Of a DNA stretch of 8,485 nt, positions 1 to 5,720 are shown one piece after another. Source of the stretch: Mariprofundaceae bacterium (GTDB lineage Bacteria; Pseudomonadota; Zetaproteobacteria; Mariprofundales; J009); contig WFMN01000075.1 in NCBI GenBank assembly GCA_015489095.1, positions 1 through 8,485 on the forward strand. Direction: 5' to 3'. Under the pieces are notes generated by a model. That model had not been told where the DNA came from. It saw only the letters and a list, made by a program, of their open reading frames with translations, and ran no database searches. Position 1 is the stretch's first letter; each line of letters opens with the position of its first letter. Made by a program: the position numbers and the translations under genes.

Positions 1-144
1 AACCACAGGATGATCCAACCGCGCATCGACAACATCGCCGAAGGCTATCGCATCGCGTGGCGCCGCGCATGGCGGGGAGCGCGCAATGTTGCCAACGCGG
101 ACAACTTATGTATCGTTCGCCCATCTTGTTTAGGAGGGTTTCTC
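1..144. other. Upstream region with no assignable gene
   Basis: No gene is assigned here. Plus-strand frame 1 is open from the window edge and runs in frame into the microprotein at 145. Its first ~25 codons (RIDNIAEGYRIAW and on) have GC-rich third positions, so it could be the decayed or shifted tail of an upstream gene. After about position 90 it loses coding character. A weak sigma70-like pair, TTGCCA (89-94) and TATCGT (111-116) with a 16-nt spacer, lies about 30 nt before the microprotein start. I treat the stretch as upstream/regulatory sequence of low certainty. Confidence 0.35.
89..116 (+). promoter_or_regulatory. Possible sigma70 promoter of the microprotein gene
   Basis: A TTGCCA box (89-94) and a TATCGT box (111-116) are separated by 16 nt. 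Each matches 4 of 6 consensus positions. The location fits a short leader ending in the AGGAGG site at 132-137. This rests on sequence matching alone; boxes of this quality arise by chance. Confidence 0.25.
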
Positions 145-255
145 ATGCATCTGGATGCTTTTATTCCTGCGTTTTTGATCTTTGCCGTTGTCGGGCTGGT
201 GTTGCCGACGCTGCTTTCCACCATCGCCGATGGCGCGCGCGAAAGCAACGGGTAG
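145..255 (+). CDS. 36-aa single-span membrane microprotein
   Basis: The protein has 36 residues. It starts MHLDAFIPAF, has a hydrophobic segment at about residues 6-26 (proline at 8 and 21), then a short polar tail with Asp, Arg and Glu (ADGARESNG). The ATG at 145 is chosen over the in-frame ATG at 10 because it follows a near-perfect Shine-Dalgarno AGGAGG (132-137) at 7 nt, and because the protein then begins at its membrane span. An intrinsic terminator begins 24 nt after the stop, so this looks like a complete monocistronic unit. The form resembles small accessory subunits of membrane complexes (CydX- or CcoQ-like in size), but I recognise no family and assign no function. I am fairly sure it is translated and unsure what it does. 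Confidence 0.62.
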   Translation: MHLDAFIPAFLIFAVVGLVLPTLLSTIADGARESNG

Positions 256-276
256 CGTTTTCCGCCTTTGAATTGA

Positions 277-308
277 AAGCGGCTCCTTCACGGAGCCGTT
301 TTTCTTTT
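277..308 (+). terminator. Intrinsic terminator after the microprotein gene
   Basis: A perfect 7-bp GC-rich stem, CGGCTCC (280-286) with GGAGCCG (292-298), has a 5-nt loop TTCAC and is followed by TTTTTCTTTT. The stem is preceded by a short A-run. It closes the microprotein transcript. On the minus strand it lies downstream of the permease gene, where the T-tract is poorer, so termination in that direction is less certain. Confidence 0.85.
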
Positions 309-320
309 GTTGCTGGGTAG

Positions 321-414
321 TTCGCGGTTGGAAACCGCTCCTACAGCCTGTAGGAGGGGAATCCTTTCCCCGAACCCATCCATGGCCGCGATGACAAATT
401 TTCGCGAAGTCGTC
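321..414 (+). repeat. REP/BIME-like composite palindrome, copy 1
   Basis: Three perfect hairpins lie back to back: GCGGTT/AACCGC (324-338, loop GGA), TCCTACAG/CTGTAGGA (339-355, one-base centre) and GGGGAA/TTCCCC (356-371, loop TCCT). A fourth imperfect stem follows, GATGAC with GTCGTC (about 390-414). The first and third hairpins each carry a GTAG at the foot, on opposite strands, so the unit reads as two REP sequences facing each other. Over 321-377 it matches copy 2 at 56 of 57 positions. It ends 2 nt short of the stop codon of the minus-strand permease. The left end arm seen in copy 2 is missing here. Confidence 0.85.
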
Positions 415-415
415 G

Positions 416-1159
416 TCACTCCCGCTTGCGTAGGTGGTTCAAGGTTAAGAAGCTGACGATGCACGCGGTCAGGCTCGAGGCGATCACCATATAGAGCACC
501 ACCAGTTGCGCCACCGCCGCATCAAGCGCCGAGGCTCCCGCCAGCACCATGCCGACGAAGATCCCCGGCATATGCACCAAACCGACCATGCGCAGGGTGT
601 CGATGGTCGGAATCATCGCCATGGCGATCCCTTCGCCGCTTAGGCCACCGGTTTTCAGCCGTTCGTACATGATGGAGATCGCGTTCATGCCGTTGGCGGC
701 CACCATGCTTCCCAGCGGTACCAGCGCGCGGGTTTCGTCGGCGATCGCGCCGCTGAACGCCAGCCAGGGCAGGGTGACGCAGCACCCGGCGATCAGCCCT
801 GCAGTCGCCGCCAGCCAGCTTTGGTGGCTGTGGTCGTAATGGCTGGCGCTGTTGTGGCCCGCCAGCAGGCAGAAGGCCGCGATCAGCGCCGCCTGCGCCG
901 GATGCGAACGGATATCGAACACCCAGTGCAGCACCAGCGCCAGCAGCAGCAGTTGCAACAGCCCCCGCGCCGAGGCGGCCAGCAGCCTGCGGGAGAGCCC
1001 CAGCGCCTGCCGGTGGCTCCACAGCGCCACCGCGGCGATCAGCAGCCATGCCGCTAGCAGTTTGGCTATGGTATCGACAATATCGGGGCTTACCATCGGG
1101 AAGCGGTTGAAGGCGGTAGCATACGATGGATCCTCGCTGTGGAATGGCTTTCTGTCCAT
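416..1159 (-). CDS. FetB/UPF0014-family permease, atypical, no ATPase nearby
   Basis: This is a 247-residue, very hydrophobic protein with about 6-7 predicted membrane spans. The family signature is clear: ETRALVPLGSMVAANGMNAIS (residues 142-162) and IPTIDTLRMVGLVHMPGIF (183-201), which match the conserved RxLiPiaGMiiGNaM and IPTvDsxktVGLVsLPGMM blocks of FetB (YbbM), the permease of the FetAB iron-export ABC transporter. Two features are unusual. The cytoplasmic loop between these blocks (about residues 169-182) is roughly 20 residues shorter than in E. coli FetB, removing the region expected to contact the ATPase. The preceding loop is His-rich (AGHNSASHYDHSH, residues 100-112). No ATPase gene is present in the window. 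The start is uncertain: ATG at 1159 gives 21 extra residues and has no clear Shine-Dalgarno, while Met22 (ATG at 1096) matches where the family normally begins. Metal transport is inferred from family only. Confidence 0.75.
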   Translation of the reverse strand: MDRKPFHSEDPSYATAFNRFPMVSPDIVDTIAKLLAAWLLIAAVALWSHRQALGLSRRLLAASARGLLQLLLLALVLHWVFDIRSHPAQAALIAAFCLLAGHNSASHYDHSHQSWLAATAGLIAGCCVTLPWLAFSGAIADETRALVPLGSMVAANGMNAISIMYERLKTGGLSGEGIAMAMIPTIDTLRMVGLVHMPGIFVGMVLAGASALDAAVAQLVVLYMVIASSLTACIVSFLTLNHLRKRE

Positions 1160-1169
1160 CTATTGAGCA

Positions 1170-1289
1170 GATCGCAAAAGGTTCGTCCGTGGCAATTCGC
1201 GGTTGGAAACCGCTCCCACAGCCTGTAGGAGGGGAATCCTTTCCCCGAACCCGTGCGTAGCCGCGATGATGCCTTTTTGCGAAGTCATC
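1170..1289 (+). repeat. REP/BIME-like composite palindrome, copy 2 (most complete)
   Basis: The core at 1196-1252 matches copy 1 with one mismatch (T342 in copy 1, C1217 here), which weakens one pair of the middle stem. The alignment to copy 1 stays ungapped at a constant 875-bp offset through 1289. This copy also keeps a left arm, ATCGCAAAAGG (1171-1181), that is the approximate inverse of the right arm CCTTTTTGCGAAG (1272-1284). The whole unit therefore has inverted ends, as in a small MITE. It lies between the divergent permease and lipoprotein genes, its left edge about 10 nt from the longer permease start, so it may contain or displace the permease promoter. Confidence 0.85.
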
Positions 1290-1354
1290 CGGGCTTGCCC
1301 TTAATGGAAAAAGATGCAGTGTTACGGGATCAATTAGAACCTCGGAGAGTAGCC

Positions 1355-1813
1355 ATGCGATTGATTGCGATGCTCTGCGCGCTGACCCTGCTGGCGGGGT
1401 GCGCGCTGATGAGCAAACCCGAAGCGGGTCAGGAAAAGAGCGGAAAGGTGGTGCAGAAACAGGGCGGCAAGGTGCTGGAAAAAACCGCGGCCCGCATGAT
1501 TACCGAGTTCGGCGATGTGCCGGTGCCGGTGGAGCTCAAACGCGACGACGATCTGAGCTTTGTCTATGAAGCGCCGGGCGTCACCATGGGGGTGGTGACC
1601 CTGAGCGGCTACTACAAAGGCGCCGGCATCGCCAAGTTCTTCCGCGCCGAAATGCCCAAGCAGCAGTGGCAGTTTTTGAACGCCTTCAGCGAGGGCAACC
1701 GCTATATGTTGAACTTCCTCAAGGCCAACAAATCGTGCGTCATCAACATCCGCGAGGATACCCTCTCGACTAGGGTGACGATCAAGGTTGGCCCCACCCA
1801 GGGCGGCGGGTGA
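1355..1813 (+). CDS. Uncharacterised outer-membrane lipoprotein
   Basis: The protein has 152 residues. It begins MRLIAMLCALTLLAGC, a lipoprotein signal peptide with lipobox LAGC and the acylated Cys at residue 16. The +2 residue is Ala, consistent with sorting to the outer membrane. A Lys/Gln-rich tether (about 20-45) leads to a compact domain (about 50-147). Visible motifs are DVPVPVELKRDDDLSFVYE, GVTMGVVTLSGYYKG, FFRAEMPKQQWQF and a closing INIRE...TRVTIKVGP. This beta/alpha pattern resembles hypothetical lipoproteins of other proteobacteria, but I cannot name the family. The start at 1355 is chosen because it has a GGAG site (1344-1347) and places the signal peptide at the N-terminus; the ATG-less extension back to 1253 runs through the repeat. 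It lies 87 nt upstream of rpsO, in the same direction. Confidence 0.82.
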   Translation: MRLIAMLCALTLLAGCALMSKPEAGQEKSGKVVQKQGGKVLEKTAARMITEFGDVPVPVELKRDDDLSFVYEAPGVTMGVVTLSGYYKGAGIAKFFRAEMPKQQWQFLNAFSEGNRYMLNFLKANKSCVINIREDTLSTRVTIKVGPTQGGG

Positions 1814-1850
1814 TTGCAGCGGATGGATCCCGTCGCTAGGCTTCGCCGCC

Positions 1851-1865
1851 GCTCAACAGTTGAGC
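1851..1865 (+). promoter_or_regulatory. Perfect inverted repeat in the rpsO leader
   Basis: GCTCAA-CAG-TTGAGC is a perfect 6-bp inverted repeat with a 3-nt centre, placed 35 nt upstream of the rpsO start. No T-run follows, so it is not an intrinsic terminator. S15 represses its own mRNA in several bacteria by binding structured leaders that differ between lineages, which makes an autoregulatory stem a reasonable reading. A protein operator or the 3' end of the lipoprotein message are alternatives. The palindrome is seen directly; its role is inferred. Confidence 0.4.
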
Positions 1866-1900
1866 ACACTTAGGAAAATCGAGGAAAGAAGAGAAAAAAC

Positions 1901-2170
1901 ATGGCATTGGCAATGGAACGCAAGAACGAAATCATCGCGGATTTCGCAATCAAGGACGGAGACACCGGCTCGACCGAGGTGCAGGTGGCGCTGCTGACCG
2001 CCCGGATCAACGAGCTCGCAGGCCACTTCAAGGATCATCACAAGGATCACCACTCCCGCCGGGGGCTGTTGAAAATGGTCGGTCGCCGTCGCAACTTGCT
2101 GAAATACCTACGCAAAGAAGATTTCGGACGCTACCGCAAGCTCATTGAGCGATTGGGGCTGCGCCGCTAA
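1901..2170 (+). CDS. rpsO: Small-subunit ribosomal protein S15
   Basis: The protein is 89 residues, the standard S15 length. It binds the three-way junction of 16S rRNA early in assembly of the 30S platform. The diagnostic stretches are present: DTGSTEVQVALLTARIN (residues 21-37), HFKDHHKDHHSRRGLL (42-57), MVGRRRNLLKYL (59-70) and the near-invariant end LIERLGLRR. His42, Asp49 and Ser52 occupy the rRNA-contacting positions. The ATG at 1901 follows a purine-rich region with GAGGAAAG (1881-1888) and gives the usual MAL start; a second Met at residue 5 would shorten a conserved N-terminus. It is followed by a hairpin with T-tract and then pnp, the classic rpsO-pnp order. The preceding gene is a lipoprotein rather than truB. 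Confidence 0.98.
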   Translation: MALAMERKNEIIADFAIKDGDTGSTEVQVALLTARINELAGHFKDHHKDHHSRRGLLKMVGRRRNLLKYLRKEDFGRYRKLIERLGLRR

Positions 2171-2189
2171 CCTTTTCCTCCTGAAGCAT

Positions 2190-2224
2190 AAGGCGATCTG
2201 GTAACAGGTCGCCTTATCTTTTTT
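2190..2224 (+). terminator. Terminator or attenuator between rpsO and pnp
   Basis: A 10-bp stem, AAGGCGATCT (2190-2199) with AGGTCGCCTT (2206-2215), contains one T-G wobble, has a 6-nt loop and is followed by ATCTTTTTT. It lies 20 nt after the rpsO stop. By analogy with E. coli, where a leaky terminator separates rpsO from pnp, some read-through is likely, but the sequence alone cannot show the efficiency. Confidence 0.85.
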
Positions 2225-2237
2225 CAGACCCATCATT

Positions 2238-2273
2238 AGCGGCGCGACCTCTCGTGCGGACGGCTTCGGCGCT
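2238..2273 (+). promoter_or_regulatory. Structured pnp leader
   Basis: A hairpin GCGCGA/TCGTGC with loop CCTC (2242-2257, one wobble pair) lies inside a possible outer pairing AGCG (2238-2241) with CGCT (2270-2273). In enterobacteria the pnp leader contains a long stem cut by RNase III, after which PNPase degrades its own message. The structure here is in the right place but much smaller, so equivalent autoregulation is only a possibility. Confidence 0.3.
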
Positions 2274-2328
2274 GCCTATTTTCCCATTTAGTAAAGTAAA
2301 AAATAAAAAGAGTAGGAACAAGAAAAAT

Positions 2329-4425
2329 ATGTTTGATATCAAAACTGCAACCGCCAATGTTGGCGGGAAGGAACTCTCCTTGGAAACCGGGCGTATCGCC
2401 CGTCAGGCCGATGGCGCGGTGCTCATCCGCGTCGGCGATGTGGTGCTGCTGGTGGCGGCGACCGCGGCCAAGCAGCCGTTGCAAGGGGTCGATTTTATGC
2501 CGCTCACGGTGCATTATCAGGAGCGCACCTACGCCGCCGGCCGCTTTCTCGGCGGCTTTTTCAAGCGCGAGGGGCGCCCCAGCGAGAAGGAGACCCTGAC
2601 CAGCCGCCTGATCGACCGCCCGATCCGCCCGCTGTTCGCCAAGGGCTACTTCCACGAGACCCAAGTGGTGGCCACCGTCGTCTCCGCCGACGACGATCAC
2701 AATCCCGACATCGTTGCCATCAACGGCGCGTCGGCGGCGCTGGCGATCTCCGGCATCCCGTTCAACGGCCCGATCGCGGCGTCAAGGGTAGGGCTGATCG
2801 ACGGCGAGTTCGTGCTCAACCCCACCTACGCCCAGATGGAAAACAGCGACCTCGATCTGGTGGTGGCCGGTACCCGCGACGCCGTGCTGATGGTGGAATC
2901 GGAGGCCAACGAGCTCTCCGAGCAGCAGATGCTGGACGCGGTGCTGTTTGGTCAGCAGGGGTACCAGCCGGTGCTCGACGCCATCGAATCGCTGGCCAAG
3001 CAGGTCAACAAGGCGCCGATGGAGGTGGAGCTGGTTGGCGACAACGAGGCGGTCAAGGAGGCGGTGAAGGCGGCCTTCGAGGCGGAGATCCGCGCCGCCT
3101 ACGCCACCACGGACAAGCAGGCGCGTGCCGGTAAGCTGGAGGCGCTGCGTGCCGCCGCCAAGGCGCAGTTCGCCGGCAGCGAGGATGCCCCCGGCGAGTT
3201 CAGCGAAAACGAGGTGGCGCAGGCGATCAAGGGGCTGGAGAAGTCGGTGGTGCGCCGCGCGATCATCGAGGGCAAGCCCCGCATCGACGGCCGCAGAACC
3301 GACGAGGTGCGCGCCATCGACTGCCAGGTCGGCGTCTTGCCGCGCACCCACGGCTCGGCGCTCTTTACCCGCGGCGAAACCCAGGCGCTGGTCACCATCA
3401 CCTTGGGAACCGAGTCGGATAAGCAGATGACCGAGTCGCTGGAGGGGGTGGCCAAACAGCGCTTCATGCTGCACTACAACTTTCCTCCCTACTCGGTGGG
3501 CGAGGCGCGGCGCATGGGCCCTCCGGGGCGGCGCGAGATCGGGCATGGCCGCTTGGCGCGCCGTGGCGTGGAGGGGGTGCTGCCTCCGGAAGAGGAGTTT
3601 GCCTACTCCATCCGCGCGGTCTCCGAGGTTACCGAGTCCAACGGCTCATCCTCCATGGCCTCGGTCTGCGGCACCTCGCTGGCGCTGATGGATGCCGGGG
3701 TGCCGATCAGGAAGCCGGTCTCCGGCGTGGCGATGGGGCTCATTCTGGAGCCGGACGGCTTTGCGGTGTTGACCGATATCCTCGGCGATGAGGATCACCT
3801 AGGGGATATGGACTTCAAGGTAGCGGGAACCCGCGACGGCATCACCACCTTCCAGCTCGATATCAAGATCGGTGGGCTGACCCGCGAGATCATGGAGCAG
3901 GCGCTGGCGCAGGCCAACGCCGGACGGATGCATATCCTCGATCGGATGAACCAGTGCATCAGCGCCCCGCGTGACGGCGTGGCCGATCACGCGCCGCGCA
4001 TGTTCACCATGAAGATCAAGCCGGAGAAGATCCGCGAGGTGATCGGTGCCGGCGGCAAGGTGATCAAGGGGCTGGTTGAGGCCACCGGCGCCAAGATCGA
4101 CATCGAGGACGATGGCTCGGTCAAGATCTTCGCCGCCACCGGCGAGGCGGCCGAGAAGGCGAAGTCGATGATCGACGAGATCGTGGCCGAGGTGGAAGAG
4201 GGTGCCATCTACACCGGAAAGGTGGTGAAAATCATGGATTTCGGTGCCTTTGTGCGCATCACCGGCAACACCGACGGACTGGTGCATATCTCGCAGATCG
4301 CCAACCACCGCGTGGAGCGGGTGAGCGATGAGCTCTCCGAAGGGCAGGAGGTACGGGTCAAGGTGCTGGAGGTCGATCGCAACGGAAAGATCCGTCTGTC
4401 GATGAAGGCGTTGTTGGACAACTAA
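2329..4425 (+). CDS. pnp: Polyribonucleotide nucleotidyltransferase (PNPase)
   Basis: This 698-residue enzyme performs phosphate-dependent 3'-to-5' RNA degradation and works as a trimer, often with the degradosome. The first RNase PH core carries GGFFKREGRPSEKE, the conserved RNA-binding loop region, followed by LIDRPIRPLF. A helical linker domain follows (about 240-320). The second core holds TESNGSSSMASVCG and DILGDEDHLGDMDF, with Asp487 and Asp493 matching the catalytic Asp pair of E. coli (486 and 492). The KH domain has its GxxG loop at 573-576 (GAGG), and the S1 domain runs from about 625 to 694. The protein stops directly after S1, without the Ala/Pro-rich tail of E. coli PNPase. ATG 2329 is chosen over the 25-codon in-frame extension because it gives the standard MFDIKTA start and follows TAGGA (2313-2317). 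The M16 gene follows after 23 nt. Confidence 0.98.
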   Translation: MFDIKTATANVGGKELSLETGRIARQADGAVLIRVGDVVLLVAATAAKQPLQGVDFMPLTVHYQERTYAAGRFLGGFFKREGRPSEKETLTSRLIDRPIRPLFAKGYFHETQVVATVVSADDDHNPDIVAINGASAALAISGIPFNGPIAASRVGLIDGEFVLNPTYAQMENSDLDLVVAGTRDAVLMVESEANELSEQQMLDAVLFGQQGYQPVLDAIESLAKQVNKAPMEVELVGDNEAVKEAVKAAFEAEIRAAYATTDKQARAGKLEALRAAAKAQFAGSEDAPGEFSENEVAQAIKGLEKSVVRRAIIEGKPRIDGRRTDEVRAIDCQVGVLPRTHGSALFTRGETQALVTITLGTESDKQMTESLEGVAKQRFMLHYNFPPYSVGEARRMGPPGRREIGHGRLARRGVEGVLPPEEEFAYSIRAVSEVTESNGSSSMASVCGTSLALMDAGVPIRKPVSGVAMGLILEPDGFAVLTDILGDEDHLGDMDFKVAGTRDGITTFQLDIKIGGLTREIMEQALAQANAGRMHILDRMNQCISAPRDGVADHAPRMFTMKIKPEKIREVIGAGGKVIKGLVEATGAKIDIEDDGSVKIFAATGEAAEKAKSMIDEIVAEVEEGAIYTGKVVKIMDFGAFVRITGNTDGLVHISQIANHRVERVSDELSEGQEVRVKVLEVDRNGKIRLSMKALLDN

Positions 4426-4448
4426 GCCGGCGCCCGCCATCCATCCCC

Positions 4449-5702
4449 ATGGCTGAACGCCACTATTTCGACACCCTGATCCCCGACGGGCCGCGCGTCT
4501 TGTCGCGGCCGATGGCGCAAACCCAGTCGGTTGCGCTGGGGTTGATGGTCAACACCGGCAGCCGCGACGAGGCTCCCGAGCAGGCGGGGATCGCCCACGC
4601 GCTGGAGCATATGCTGTTCAAGGGCACCGCCAAGCTGTCGGTGGATCAGTTGTCGCAACAGCTGGATCTGCTGGGTGGCACCGCCAACGCCTTCACCTCG
4701 CGGGAGCGCACCTGCTTCCATATCCGCGTGCTGCACGAGGATTGGCCGCAGGCGCTTGCGATCCTGATGGATATGTTGCTCGAACCGGCGCTGCCGGAGG
4801 ATGAGTGGCAGCGCGAGCGCGAGGTGATCTTCTCCGAGATGGCGATGGTGGATGACTCGCCCGATGAGTGGGCGTTCGAACGCCACATGGGCGCCCTCTT
4901 TCCCGATCATGCACTGGGCAGCCCGACGCTGGGCAGCCACGACACCCTCAACAGCTTTGACCACACCACCCTGCGCGGCTTTCTTGAGCAGCGCTACCGC
5001 CCGCCGCGGTTGCAGGTGATGGCGGCGGGGAGGATCGATCATCAGCAGTTGGTTGACGCGGTGGCCGCGCGCCGGTGGCCCGACGGCGGCGAGCAGCCCC
5101 CCCGTGTGGCGGCGACCATGCGTTGCGGCCAACGCACCCTGCTTCCGCGCGAGATCGAGCAGGCGCATATCTTCGCCTCTTTTCCCGGTATCGCGGCGGC
5201 TTCGGCCGAGCGGCCGCAGTCGTGGCTGGCCAACCAGATGCTGGGCGGTGGCATGAGCTCGCTGCTGTTCCGCGAAGTGCGCGAAAAGCGGGGGCTGGCC
5301 TACAGCGTCGGCTCCCACCTCTCCACCTACCAGCAGCAGGGGATGTGGAGCATCAGTTGCGGCACCGAACCGGCGCTGATGGGCGACTGCCTGCGGGTGA
5401 TCGAACAGGCGCTTGCCGACTACCGCGAGCGGATCGATCCCGAAGCGCTGCAACGCGCCAAGCGGCAGATGGAAGTACAGCTGCGCATGGCGATGGATTC
5501 AGTTGATGGCCAGATGCTGGCGCTCGGCGCGCGCTTCAACGAAGAGGAGATCATCGATCCGCTGGAGTGGTCGCGCCGGATTCGCGCCACCACGGCGGAA
5601 GAGGTGGCGGCGTGGGTGGAGCGTCACCTGTCGCAACCGGCGGCATGGAGTTTTTGCGCGCCGCGGGAGGCGCTGGACAAGCTGCCTGAGCCGACGCTCT
5701 GA
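4449..5702 (+). CDS. M16-family zinc peptidase (pitrilysin/MPP-like)
   Basis: The protein has 417 residues, the length of single-unit bacterial M16B peptidases such as YmxG, which act as dimers. The inverted zinc motif HxxEH is seen as H50-A-L-E53-H54 in GIAHALEHMLFKGT. Glu130 (EREVIFSEM), 76 residues after His54, is the expected third zinc ligand. The C-terminal half keeps the substrate-binding Arg-Tyr block REVREKRGLAYS (Arg281, Tyr285) after LGGGMSSLLF. All catalytic positions are present, so it should be active. No signal peptide is visible, so it is probably cytoplasmic. The start at 4449 has no clear Shine-Dalgarno; the 23-nt gap after pnp suggests a shared transcript. A pnp-M16 pairing is common in several bacterial groups. 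The natural substrate is unknown. Confidence 0.93.
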   Translation: MAERHYFDTLIPDGPRVLSRPMAQTQSVALGLMVNTGSRDEAPEQAGIAHALEHMLFKGTAKLSVDQLSQQLDLLGGTANAFTSRERTCFHIRVLHEDWPQALAILMDMLLEPALPEDEWQREREVIFSEMAMVDDSPDEWAFERHMGALFPDHALGSPTLGSHDTLNSFDHTTLRGFLEQRYRPPRLQVMAAGRIDHQQLVDAVAARRWPDGGEQPPRVAATMRCGQRTLLPREIEQAHIFASFPGIAAASAERPQSWLANQMLGGGMSSLLFREVREKRGLAYSVGSHLSTYQQQGMWSISCGTEPALMGDCLRVIEQALADYRERIDPEALQRAKRQMEVQLRMAMDSVDGQMLALGARFNEEEIIDPLEWSRRIRATTAEEVAAWVERHLSQPAAWSFCAPREALDKLPEPTL

Positions 5703-5720
5703 TGCGGCGCGAGATTGGCG

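Noticed and set aside
416..1159. Permease as a frameshifted pseudogene
   Set aside because: The short loop could suggest damage, but one uninterrupted frame spans all conserved blocks and the membrane spans are intact, so an in-frame shortening fits better.
2254..2328. 25-codon in-frame N-terminal extension of pnp
   Set aside because: The extension runs through the structured leader, lacks a ribosome binding site and precedes the universal MFDIK-type start; ATG 2329 has TAGGA upstream.
2782..3546. Minus-strand 254-residue open frame opposite pnp
   Set aside because: Antisense shadow of pnp with Leu/His/Arg-rich composition and no start signal.
4422..5453. Minus-strand 343-residue open frame opposite the M16 peptidase
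   Set aside because: His/Gln/Arg-rich antisense shadow of the M16 gene, with no family motif or start signal.
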